Shown piece after piece: positions 24,194 through 35,285 of a DNA stretch of 64,000 nt. The stretch spans positions 5,719,347 to 5,783,346 of the forward strand of contig KK106982.1 of the NCBI GenBank assembly GCA_000611775.1, read 5' to 3'. The DNA is from Umbilicaria muhlenbergii (taxonomy: Eukaryota > Ascomycota > Lecanoromycetes > Umbilicariales > Umbilicariaceae). A program made the translations under genes and the position numbers. Position 1 is the first letter of the stretch; each line of letters opens with the position of its first letter. The notes below the pieces were generated by a model. It was given only the letters and a program-made list of their open reading frames with translations. It did not search any database and was not told the DNA's origin.

Positions 24194-25314
24194 ATGTCGG
24201 ATCCTGACTCTACTGCCTATCACTCTGTCACCGGCGACATTGTTCTATCACGATCCTCCGCATCTGCATCACCTCCGCCAACGAAACGGAAGAGAAATGC
24301 TGACGATGAGGATGATGTGAAAGTAAAGCCGGCGGCGAAGAGGAAGGCTAAGAAAGCGAAGGGAGTGAAGCCGGCTGAGGACGACGACGTTGACCTCGAA
24401 AATGGAATCAACAATGCTCTGGGGAGAATGGACAACCGTTTGCTTGCTGATTATGTTGCCCAAAAGACAAAGCGTTTTGAGAGCAATCTGAGCTTGGTAG
24501 AACTGGAAGACAAGCACATACCAGGTATATGAAGCTACCTGTTCGTTAAAGGCACTGGTGACGACTCTAAAATTGGTCATGAACGCTAATCCCCAGCACA
24601 GAGAAAGCCTTTCGTGATACAAGTGCTTGGGAAAAACAGAGATTGCTGAAGGAACTCCCCGGGTTCCTGGAACATTACAGCTCGAAGTCTCAGCCAACGA
24701 AAAACCTGTCGATGGCCTCTAAGAAGAAAGGAGCTCCTCATACCATCATGATCACTTCGGCTGGTCTGCGCGCTGCAGATGTCACCAGGTTTGTTCTTGG
24801 TCTCAGACGTTGTTTCCAACGTCCGCGCTAATGGGTGACTTGTAGAGCTCTGCGCACGTTTCAAACGAAAGAATCTACCGTGGCCAAGCTGTTTGCCAAG
24901 CATATCAAGCTTAAGGAAGCGATCGAATTTGTGAAGAAAACAAGGTAAGCCGTGCATTTTGTGGAAGCGCACAGCGTCATTATGGACTGTGATACTGAAC
25001 AGACTCTAGGATGGGTATTGGGGTTGGCACACCTTCAAGACTCATAGATCTTTTGGATGCAGGTGAGGCCTCATTGCCCTGAATGATATCCTGCGTACTC
25101 CTCGTGCGCTCGGCGTACACTAATATCAACAGGAGCCTTGTCGGTGGAGAAGCTCGAGCGCATAGTTATCGACAGCTCTCATATCGATCTAAAGAAAAGA
25201 GGCATCCTTGATATGAAAGAGACGCAACAGCCGCTCATACACTTCCTTAATAGACCTGAACTCAAGAGCCGCTATGGGGCCGCTAGCGATGGGATAGACC
25301 TACTCTTTTATTAA
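24194..25314 (+). CDS. CMS1: Cms1-like nucleolar protein (CMSS1 family)
   Basis: A protein associated with 90S pre-ribosomal particles in yeast, with a remote DEAD-helicase-like fold lacking the ATPase motifs. Five exons (24194-24524, 24602-24788, 24846-24944, 25010-25062, 25133-25314) give 283 aa. There is a basic/acidic low-complexity N-terminus (KRKRNADDEDD, KRKAKKAKGVK), then DTSAWEKQRLLKELPGFLEH, the conserved TIMITSAGLRAADVTRALR, KLFAKHIKLKEAIEFV, GIGVGTPSRLIDLLD and the C-terminal ERIVIDSSHIDLKKRGILD. All four introns have GT...AG ends and keep frame. Confidence 0.93.
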
Positions 25315-25920
25315 CAGGGAGATGGTTTAGCCTGAGGCTTGACCTTATAATCCCACAAAGAAGCTTCTCGATCAATTTCCTTACCAGGGCAACGCCCACA
25401 ATGGTCGAGTTTCGCGTGACTTACTGTGACCCTTGCCAAATATTCATCGTTTCCTTGAACCAAAGTATGGAATGTCGTACAATCTGGTCCGGCAATGTCG
25501 AGTCACCAACGTCACGTGATGTTGCGCTCACCTTTACGCGTCTCTTGGCGAATTAGGGCAATTTGTCTGTCCGCAATTTCCCGATTCTGCTCTGAGCTCC
25601 GCAAAGCACGACCGTCCTTTCAACCGTGAAATTGCACCTTCCAACACCATTCTCACACTCCCAACCTCGCAATTCCTCAACAAAGCTGGAAGGTCCACCT
25701 CACCATTCTCGCAGCAACATTTGCTTGACATACATAGCCCACGCGTTCTAAGGTAGTTGCTGTTGTCGCAAGAAATCTCTTCTCGGGTCGAATCTCGAAT
25801 CTCTCCATCGACGTATCTTGCCTGTCATTACCTCAAGTACTCCCACGCGATACTTATTGCACACCTTTGCAACGTTGTCTTCCTCTTTCTTTACAGAACG
25901 ACGCTGGAACATCAATCGCC
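25315..25920. promoter_or_regulatory. CMS1 3' flank and CFEM-gene promoter
   Basis: No gene is seen. The last 150 nt before 25921 are rich in CT runs (for example tcttcctctttctttacag), as is common in promoters and 5' leaders of highly expressed fungal genes. That one ends in CAG and could be an acceptor of a 5'-UTR intron. Confidence 0.4.
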
Positions 25921-26634
25921 ATGAAATTCAACGCCATCCTCCCGGTTCTTGGCTTAATTGTCTTCTTCCACCGGGTCACCTGTGTCGATGAGACTACTGC
26001 ACCAGGTAAGGGGTTCGGTCAAGCATCGATATGTGGCACTGTGGCATACTGGTTCTAAGCAATCATTAGTGTGCGTTTCGAAGTGCTGGGACAACTCCAA
26101 GTTCGTCAGTACTTGCAACGATAACACAAAATGTTTTTGTAATGATGTTCAATTCCAAAGCGTGAGCTTACCCGCTCCAACACTGACCTCTGGTGTCGGT
26201 CGTTGCTAATATTATATAAGGCCGTCTTCCAATGCCTTTATTCCCAGTGTCAAACGGCTCAATTCGGCTCCGCGCTGCACCACGCTCTTGCAGAGTGTTC
26301 CAGCTTTACTACAGATGGCTCCGAAGCTCTACCTCACCTCATTCGCCACCAAGGTCTCCGAAAACGCGACAGCCCACTCACGGGTTATGCATCTGGCTAT
26401 GCGTCGGCATCGGTAGTGCACTCGGTCTATCGTCGATATGCGAGTGCCTCTGCTCCAGCCAACCCTCGTCCGACACGAAGCGTAGCGAACACAGTTTCAT
26501 ATACCTATAGTACCGAGACTACATCAAGCACCCAAAGCCTCCAGAGCACGCAAAACGCCCAGTCGACAGCATTTTCAACATTGTACGCTCTTAACGGCAC
26601 GCACAGCTTGGACAACCGGACTCCAGCACGCTAG
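25921..26634 (+). CDS. Secreted CFEM-domain protein
   Basis: A fungal extracellular eight-cysteine CFEM protein; family members bind haem or act at the cell surface and in host interaction. Three exons (25921-26005, 26070-26161, 26221-26634) give 196 aa. There is a signal peptide of about 20 aa (MKFNAILPVLGLIVFFHRVTC), then all eight CFEM cysteines: CVSKC, STC, KCFC, FQCLYSQC and ALAEC. After the domain comes RHQGLRKR, a possible Kex2-type KR site, followed by Ala/Ser/Tyr-rich sequence and a Ser/Thr-rich tail. The C-terminus lacks the hydrophobic segment of a GPI signal, so it is either fully secreted or has an unseen last exon. Confidence 0.88.
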
Positions 26635-27731
26635 AGTTCGACACCCATTCTCCGTACAGCATATTCCAAGCCTGGATAATCGGTCTCCAAGCCCTAGCTT
26701 TCAATCGATGTTTAGGTTTCCGCGCAGCGCTTCCTACCACATCTCGAGAAGCTTCTGTTTGGAAAGGCCAGACGAAATATTTATGGATGAACGCCTAACT
26801 TGCTGGAGGTAGTCCTTGTTGACGACCCGCACCTGGGCCCCTGTTACAACATAGGTCTCTAGTATCTCGACCTGGCCTCAGACTTATGTTATGCCCTGCG
26901 CAAACATTACCTATGCATACGCAGACGCGCATGCTTTTCATTTCTCCTGTATGCACACATATGTAAGGCTCGCCAGTTTAGTCTTGCCATTGAGCCGCTA
27001 GCATGGCTTGTCGTCGAGCATCTCACGTCTTAGAAGGGGTGAATTTTGTCTTGGTTTGGCATTGCGGGATAGATAGTAATGAGTAATAGAAACACACCTT
27101 TGTTGAACCACTTACGAGTTGCACGCAGTACTACTACGAACGGATCTGTTCGATAATGGCGAGTTCGATACCGAAGCATTGTGCTGATTTTGTGAAGAAT
27201 TCCACGATCATATTACATGAAGAGCACCAGTACTCTTTTCTTTCGATTACCCCGTACATGTGACCAAGTTGCTGTGTTATCTTGTAGGGCTGAACTACTT
27301 CGAGTTTCGCGGGAAAGATCCACCTTCAAAGATACTGAAAATTCGCCACAGACATACTCATACAATATCTGCGTGATCGCAGTGTTTAATCGCACAAGTT
27401 GTATAATACACTCCTAAGGCGCAGTGGATCAAGGTTGTCAGGTTATCGTCCAAAAACACTCCGATTTCAAATACGCAGTAGAGCTACCCACCGCCTCGTT
27501 TTCCAAGGGGAAGTTAGGGTACCCACACCTGTAACGCTGGACTCAGGAGTCTTTATATGGTCAGGCACCAAGTCTAGTCCGAAGGCCACTGATCGAATCA
27601 ATCGCGTGAGATTTGCTTAGCACCTTTGTGTGCGTAGGCCAGGAGAACGAAGCTCGTTAATAGTTTTCCAATATACGAATCGGCTGTGTCTGAAGCTGAG
27701 TGAGAAGTCCTAGACGGAGAAGAGCAAGGTC
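26635..27731. other. Long intergenic region, no gene seen
   Basis: About 1.1 kb between the CFEM gene and NOP6. Short open frames (27213-27417, both strands overlapping; 27399-27620) have no recognisable similarity. Base composition is like that of the neighbouring genes, so there is no sign of a decayed transposon. Confidence 0.45.
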
Positions 27732-28657
27732 ATGGGGATGGATGGAGTCGAGGCAAGTTTCGACAATAAGTGTGTTAGTATTCTCCAGCCTGCCTTGCGC
27801 TTGAGGGGTGGCGGAGCGGATGCAAAGCGTAAAGAAGCTAGAAAGCGGAAATTCGGGCAACTGCCAATCCAGCACTCGCATGACGATGGAGCAACAGGAA
27901 AAGGGATCGGAGGACACGGCGATGAACCTCCTGTCAAGAAGCAGAAGAAGAAGTTGAAGGGCGATTCTGAAAGGCCTGGGCCTCCACCGGCACCGGCGGA
28001 TGCTCAGGATGTGGTAGATGAGCAAAGTAGTGCTCAAGCCACTGAGACAAAAGTTTCCGAAAAGCCGCAGAGATTCATCGTTTTCATTGGTATGCATTCA
28101 TGATTGCTATAGACAATGTATTGCTCTAAAAGCCTTGCTGCATGCTAATCTCGGTCAGGCAATCTACCCTTCACCGCTACGACGGAATCCATAACCCAGC
28201 ACTTCGCAAAAGTACAACCTAGCTCGATACGCCATCGGACACAGAAGGACACCGGGAAGTCCAAAGGGTTCGCGTTCCTCGAGTTTGACGGCTACGACCG
28301 CATGAAGACGTGTCTAAAGCTCTATCACCACTCAAGCTTCGATGACGGCTTATCGCCCGCGCGGAAGATCAACGTGGAATTGACGTGAGACTTGCTGCCC
28401 CTTCCCTTGCCGAGATTGACTCCAATTATGTACTGACAGCGTTCGATAGGGCTGGAGGCGGTGGTGCCAAGAGTAAAGGGAGGAAGGAGAAGTTGCAGGC
28501 AAAGAACGAAAAGTTGAATGAAGAGAGGAAACGGAGGGCATTGGAGGAGGAGAAGCAGAGCCGGAAGGCGAAGAGGAAGGAGGAATCGGCAAGAGTCACT
28601 GCAGTTGAGGACACTGATATCCACCCTAGTCGAAGAGGCAGAGTGCCGGCAGTATGA
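27732..28657 (+). CDS. NOP6: Nucleolar RRM protein Nop6-like
   Basis: An RNA-binding protein of early 40S ribosome assembly. Three exons (27732-28089, 28159-28384, 28450-28657) give 263 aa. Residues 40-115 are Lys-rich (KRKEARKRKFGQ, PPVKKQKKKLKGD). One RRM follows: RNP2-like FIVFIGNLPF and RNP1 SKGFAFLEF, with NLPFTATTESITQHFA between. The C-terminus is a strongly basic coiled coil (EERKRRALEEEKQSRKAKRK), typical of the family. The start is the least certain part. The segment LRLRGGGADAKRK near residue 23 ends like ubiquitin but lacks any other ubiquitin sequence. Confidence 0.88.
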
Positions 28658-29196
28658 TAAATTAGATCCGTGATAAGGCCCCACGAATACTGAGACGACC
28701 TAAATGCATATCTAGTCATTTGGATTCAGGTCCATTTGGATTCAGGTCGATGCGTTGATCAACGTCTTGCAAGAGTCATCTGAGTAAGAGCAACATCTTC
28801 CAGGGCACATTTACCGCTTTAGGAGCTGCATTCAGCCAACGAGCATATATTGAAGGTGCATACGTATGTGCAGAACGTGCTCGCGCTCTGAAGTCTATTG
28901 TCGAACAATTCTGGATATCGTAATTGACGCCCAATCCCAGGACGCGCTTCGCTAACTGTCCCCATTTTGCGCCAGAGATGCCCCGATTAAACATAGAGTA
29001 TGCAGGAGAAGGATCCATGGAGCTCATGCGGTGCAGGACCTCAACCACACTTCGTCGGGTGGCCTACCACGCGCGGCGGATCTTGTCAGTAGCTAGTGAA
29101 TTGACTCCTGCCTCTTCAACGGCTGCTTCCGATACATATCTGTAAGCTTCTCTATCCGGCTCGGTTGCCCGAATTTATCCACGCTGTTGGAAGTTG
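28658..29196. other. Convergent intergenic region with a 16-bp tandem duplication
   Basis: Between NOP6 and Rac1 stop codons. The 16-mer catttggattcaggtc occurs twice back to back at 28717-28732 and 28733-28748. Open frames on both strands (28776-29048 minus, 28924-29145 plus) overlap each other and look random. Confidence 0.5.
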
Positions 29197-30076
<880 letters not shown>

Positions 30077-30650
30077 GATGCGACTATATGTTATAATTTG
30101 TGAGGGTAGATGAAGACGTCCGAATTGATCTTCCAGCTATGTGCCCAATGACAATGGAACTGCAGTGGCGCTCAGTTTATCTGACTGCTCCGGGGTAATT
30201 GGTTTGGCGGACCTAGATCTAGTACACTCTTACAGAATAGTTGATTTAAGCCTAGTTACCCAGCGCGATAGGATGGCAGCCGGTGAGGCTTGAGGTATCA
30301 ATATAAGGCAGTCTGCTGAATGGTTGTCCTATTCAAAGCCGTAAAGTAGAGGAGAGTCCCACAAGCTCCAACGCCGCAGTTCACGGCAGCATATGGCCTC
30401 GCACACGTATTCTGCTTCCGTAGCACCAATCTCAGGTTCCAGGCGCTGTGTTGATTTGACTCACTCATCCGAAGCAGTAGAATAGGGAGGTCCTGACGCG
30501 CACTTGGCGTTTGCCGTTATCAAAGCCTCCATCTCACTCCTACCCTCATGGAGCAGGGAGACGCTACTTCGCTAAAGACCCCTGGCACTGCCACATGTAT
30601 CTACTCCGTTCAAGGAAGTGCTTCATTTGCTTCAGCTATTTAATTGACTT
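30077..30650. promoter_or_regulatory. Rac1 upstream region up to the repeat border
   Basis: Unique-looking, CpG-containing sequence with the same composition as the gene half; it should contain the Rac1 promoter. Composition changes abruptly to AT-rich at about 30640-30660. No gene is seen. Confidence 0.5.
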
Positions 30651-31538
30651 CATATTCAAGGATTACAGTACTTTATTAAGATACTTATGATTTCTGTGTA
30701 ATGAAATAATTCTTCATTTTCAAGGTTTTTCCTTATATAGAACAGTTAACATTATAAATTACTCAATGTAAGGTTATAGTACTCTTTAATGAAAAGAAAA
30801 GCATAACTAAGTTTTGATAAATCAAGTGAATAAATAGATAGTAAAGATATCTAAGCATTGATAATAAGTTAAATACAGCATACAATAATGTAGGCTGTAA
30901 ACTCTATATGTTATTAAATCTTATTAAGATTGTATAAAGCAGTTTAATGAGCTTTGTAAATAATAATATACTAATTTTGTTTTAATTTATGTGAGTATCA
31001 AATGTTATAATACCTTTTTATAATAAAATATTATAATTTAACATTAAAATTTATAAGTTTATAACACCTCTTATTATGAAGCAATGTATAATCAGATTAA
31101 TAACAATATAAGACATGAATCCTAAAAGTATATTATATAATCTTACGTTGTAAAAATTAATAAGTAAGAAGTGAAAGAAGAATTGAGGCATTTCATCAGT
31201 TTTTCATTACACTACATAGATTTTTAGATCAATAGAAATAACTTGATTTGAACCTTTCTGTCTAGTGTAGAGTAGCTCATCTACAGGTGTGTAGATTAAT
31301 TACACATGTCTTTCAGTCAATAAACAAGGCAGTTAAATTAATGTGATGTCATGTGACACTGTAGATCACAAAAAACCTGAATAACAGTTCATTATTATTA
31401 TACATGCGTAGATAAATGGTAATAGTAGCATGTAAAGACATCAACAACATGTCTCTTGATCACCTTATCATAGCAGGAAATCAACAAGGCAGTGAAAGAG
31501 TCTTTATCATGACCTTTCTATTAAAGCCTGACTCACAG
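30651..31538. other. AT-rich edge of the repeat island, no gene seen
   Basis: Very AT-rich sequence with long A/T runs and almost no CpG. I recognise neither coding remnants nor similarity to the LTRs or inverted-repeat elements further right. It may be an older decayed repeat. Confidence 0.4.
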
Positions 31539-31767
31539 TGTCAGGACTATGCAGATTATGAATTAATGCATGTGTTTTAACAGGCTGACATTTAGCTACA
31601 GAGAAGAATTCTAGTCTAAAGAGTGAAAAGAAGAAAGAGCATGAAGATTAAAGCCTTTGTGTGCATGTTAAGCTCACTCATCTAATCACTGCTAACCCGT
31701 TCAGTCATTCAGTTCAGTATCATTCAGATCATTCAGTTCAGTTCAACATTCAAGTGTAAACTTGACA
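31539..31767 (-). repeat. Candidate 3' LTR of element C
   Basis: Starts TGTCAG and ends TTGACA, giving the same TGTCA/TGACA inverted ends as the A-family LTRs. It is followed by a pyrimidine tract (CTATCCTCTCCTCTG) that would be the polypurine tract of a minus-strand element. The length of 229 bp fits. No matching 5' LTR is visible in the window, so this is tentative. Confidence 0.4.
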
Positions 31768-34700
31768 CTATCCTCTCCTCTGTTTAGTGAGCTTCATGAG
31801 CTAGTCATTTACTTTTCTGCTTCATCATTGAGGTATTCAGTGGCTCAGCTGGCTTATTTGAGTACCTTTCATGAAACGCCTCTTTCAGTTCAGGTGAGTG
31901 TTTGAATTCATCAGTGTTGTATCAGGTCTTGTCAGGTGAGTACTTTTTTCATGTCACTCAGTACTGTAATCTGTTTTTTCACCAACAGCTGTTGTTAATC
32001 TGTTCAACTTCTCATTTCAGTTCAGCCTGTTCAGTTATTACTGGTGGCGGGGGTGGCTCAATTTGTTCAGGCAAAGGATCATTCACAGTGAGTCATAATA
32101 AGAAGATGTGAAAGACAGGATGTATCTTCATTGACTTAAGCAGTTCAAGCTTATATGCTTGAGCTGAAACTTTCTTCTTGATTTGAAAAGGTTCTTCATT
32201 CTTGTGATTCAGCTTCTTGAATGAGTGAGTTGTTTGAATATTCTTTGTTGACAGTCATATCAGGTCTCTCACTTTATATGTTGAGGTCAGCATTCAAGTT
32301 CTGTTCATGAAATCTTCTTGCTGAAGTTGTGCTGCTGTCATGTTGTCTTGTAACATCACATGTAGAGCTTTCATATGATTTGCTATGAAATCAGCTTTTT
32401 CCTTCAGGATTCATTCTCTTGTCAGCAGCAGAGTGATCAATTGTTCAGAGTTGAAGCTCATTCAAGAGTGATATTCTTTATTTGCAAAGAATGATGAAAC
32501 CTTGATGAAGTCAAAATCTGCATTGTTGGCGGCAAACTCAGTCATTGACAGTCATTTTGCTCAGTCATTCTGCTGATAGTTCACAAATACTTTAAGATAC
32601 TGTTCAACATTTGCATTCACATTTTCAGACTGCCTGTCTGTCTCAAGGTGAAAGGTGATTGAAGGTTTCAATTTAATTCAGAGTCATTCACATAGATATT
32701 TTCAGAGTAATGCTACAAATTGTGATCCTCAGTCTGATGTTATGATTTGTGATAACTTATGAAATCTTCATACATTTCAGAGCAAGAGTTCAATAATGTA
32801 TTTAATTAACATTCCCTCATCCTTATCTGTTGAACAAGAGATATAATATCTTTCCTTGATCAGTCTGCAAATAATTATCAGGATTGTGTTGAACCCTTCA
32901 CTTTTAAATAATCTGATAATCAAGTCAAGTGAAATATCTTGTCATGAATGACTTGAAATTAAAAGTGATTTCAGGGCTCCTTGATACTGCTCATTCATGT
33001 TCTTTGTTCAGCGGCAGATGTGGCAATTTTGAACAAAATGACTGACTGTTCAGTTCATTCAGAGCCAGTAGTAGAAGCGTGCAAGCAGTTTTAAAGTCTT
33101 TCAGTGTTTAATATGTTTTATCATCAGCTGTTCATGAGCTTCCTGAATCAATCATCATTGTAATTTATTCTTATTCAGATCATTGTTGACTTCTGAGACT
33201 CACACATGTTCTTGATAAAGGAGTCAGCCTTTGTCCTCACATCTGCAACTTGACAGCCCGCTCAAAAATAAGGTTTTAGTTAATAGTACTTTATGCGCTC
33301 AGAGCACTCTCTGAGCAGTAAATGAGCTCATACAAATCTTACACTTTAAATAACTATTATACCTTCATAAATAATAAGAAACTTTTTATTGAAAAGTTTT
33401 AGATCTCTTTATTCTGTACACTTTACAAACTAAAGATTTCTTCATAAGTTTTAATTTGCAATAGTTATGAATTAAAAAACTTTTAACTAATTATAAATAT
33501 ATTAGCATATTAAATAACTATTGCGCTTTTATACTTATAATATAACTTTCAGTTTATAAGTTGTAGAGAATAAGCTGTTTAAGAGTTTTCTTATACAAAG
33601 TTTCTTTTTATGTGTTCTTGTTGTTGAGTTATTCAAAAAGTCATTAAAAGTCAGTTTATTAATGTTGTGATTTTCATCACTGAAAGTTATATCATAAGTA
33701 TAAAAGCGCAATAGTTATTCAAAGTATGTGACTTTTTTTAAAAGATTTCTCGCTATTGAAAACTTGAATTAAATATAACTTAACAACAACAACAGTTATG
33801 AAGAAACTTTTAATTTAATATTAATAGAGAATACTGCTTTTTATAACTTATGCATTGAAAGTTTCTTCATATCTGTTGAGGTGCAAAAGTTATTAAAGTG
33901 TGTAAATTTTTAAATGATGAAAATCTTGAAGTTCTTTAAATATTTAGAACTCAACACTTATACAGTGCTTTCAGACTCAACAAATCATGATTTTTTATTG
34001 CAGAAAAGTGAATTTTAGTAAAAGTTTACTTATTATAAGTTTTAGTGTTATTATAACACTGTGTGTGTACTTGTTTAAACAATTGTTTTAATAATTGTTT
34101 TTTTATCACAAAATTTTGATGTTCCGCTCAAGATTTAAGGTTGAGCTCAAAGCGCTCAGAGGGTGCTAAGAGCGGCTGTTAGCTGAGACATGAGAGCAGA
34201 AGCTCAGAGCGCTCAAAGTGTTAAAAATTAACTCAAAGTTAACTTGCTAAATTGCTGATGCAGTGCAATCATTGAGAGAGATCTTAATTAAATGTCTTGC
34301 CCTGATTTGTAATAAGTTTAAAATTTCCTGGCAGAAGTCATCTGCTTTCACATAACAAGTAATCAACTCATTTAAAGTTTCATTCAGGATCTGTTCAGCT
34401 GATTTGTTTAAGATTGATTTATTTAATTCATTCAGGGTCTGTTCAACTGATTTTAAAAGATGAGGAGCTTTTTTCTTTTGTTCAACAATGATGCATGAGT
34501 TTAAGCAGCAGCTTGATAGCATGATTTGAGATTAATATCATAATCACTCATCATCTTCATTCTTCTTTAGCTAATCACCTGAGCATTTAATGAGTGCATT
34601 CACCTTTTCATTCACCTTGCCTGTTCAGTAGGTGATCACAAAGTTGAATTATGAAAAAAATTCAGCTCATCTGACTTGTCTGTGAGTCAGTTTCTTGATT

Positions 34701-35057
34701 ATCATAAAGTACTTCAGGACCTTATGATCAGTTAGAATTTAAATTGAATCCTTCATTCTTGTTAGTTCAGCGCGTCATTTTTTTAAACTTTGAATGATAA
34801 TCAACAATTCCTTGTCATAAATTTCATAATTGTATTCAGCTGGTATGAGTTTCTTAAAGAAAAATGTCATTGAATGCATTAATTTTTAATCATCTTTCTG
34901 AGACAGTACTCCTGTGAATACCAGATCAGATGAATCACATTTAAAATAACATGTTCAGGTTCAGTCAAAGTGTTGTAATATTGACATGTTAATCAGTTGG
35001 TTTTTTAGTTCACTAAACACTTGAAGACACTGTTCAGTTTGCATATTAAATGATATG
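31768..35057 (-). mobile_element. Element C, 3' half: Ty3/gypsy integrase and RNase H remnants
   Basis: Minus-strand decayed pol. Around 34560-34760 the reverse strand reads KKLTHRQVR*AEFF and FNFVITY, the end of RNase H and the link to integrase. Around 32500-32650 it reads YQQND*AK*LSMTEFAANNA, the C-terminal integrase core. Trp codons are mostly TGA. An inverted-repeat element interrupts it at about 33270-34250. The element continues at 57028 after the A1 insertion: the 5-bp ATATG precedes 35058 and follows 57027. Confidence 0.8.
33270..34250. mobile_element. Inverted-repeat (MITE-like) element D, copy 1
   Basis: Its right half is nearly identical to the right arm of copy 2 (58882-60247), ending aacttgctaa. 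Internally, 33530-33580 is the inverse of 33680-33720 (around ttgcgcttttatactt), but the outer left arm has diverged from copy 2 or been replaced; the left boundary is approximate. No transposase is encoded. It interrupts element C between RNase H and integrase. Confidence 0.7.
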
Positions 35058-35285
35058 TGTCACGGGTTAATAATAATTCAAGACTCACATAGAGCATGCG
35101 CTCTACAGGTGACTTAACAACATTAATGAGTCACATGAAAACTCTGCACTGCTCAATCTCATCTTCATTCCTTAGTTATTAATTTTATATAATTAAGATC
35201 ATATAACCTTTATACATCTATATCTCATGCTGTCACATACCTCAATTATACTTCCCTTTCTAGTAAAGGATGCTATAATCTTACA
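35058..35285 (+). repeat. 5' LTR of A1
   Basis: 228 bp, TGTCACGGG...ATCTTACA. Same length as the three other A LTRs, with shared blocks such as catgcgctctacag, gaaaactctgcactgc and tatctcatgctgtcacata. The terminal TGACA has become TTACA. Confidence 0.93.

Noticed and set aside
27213-27620. Short open frames in the CFEM-NOP6 gap
   Set aside because: No similarity, signal peptide or splice partner; overlapping frames on opposite strands of similar length indicate chance.
27750-27785. A GC-AG intron (GCAAGT...CTCCAG) in the NOP6 5' region
   Set aside because: It would be only about 36 nt, too short for fungal splicing, and the frame is open without it.
28776-29145. Open frames on both strands between NOP6 and RAC1
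   Set aside because: They overlap each other, have no family similarity and sit in a convergent 3' region.
31902-32111. Plus-strand open frame in element C as a third antisense accessory gene
   Set aside because: It has no cysteine spacing like A and B, no TATA-like box in register, and lies within 3' pol remnants; a single copy gives no conservation evidence.
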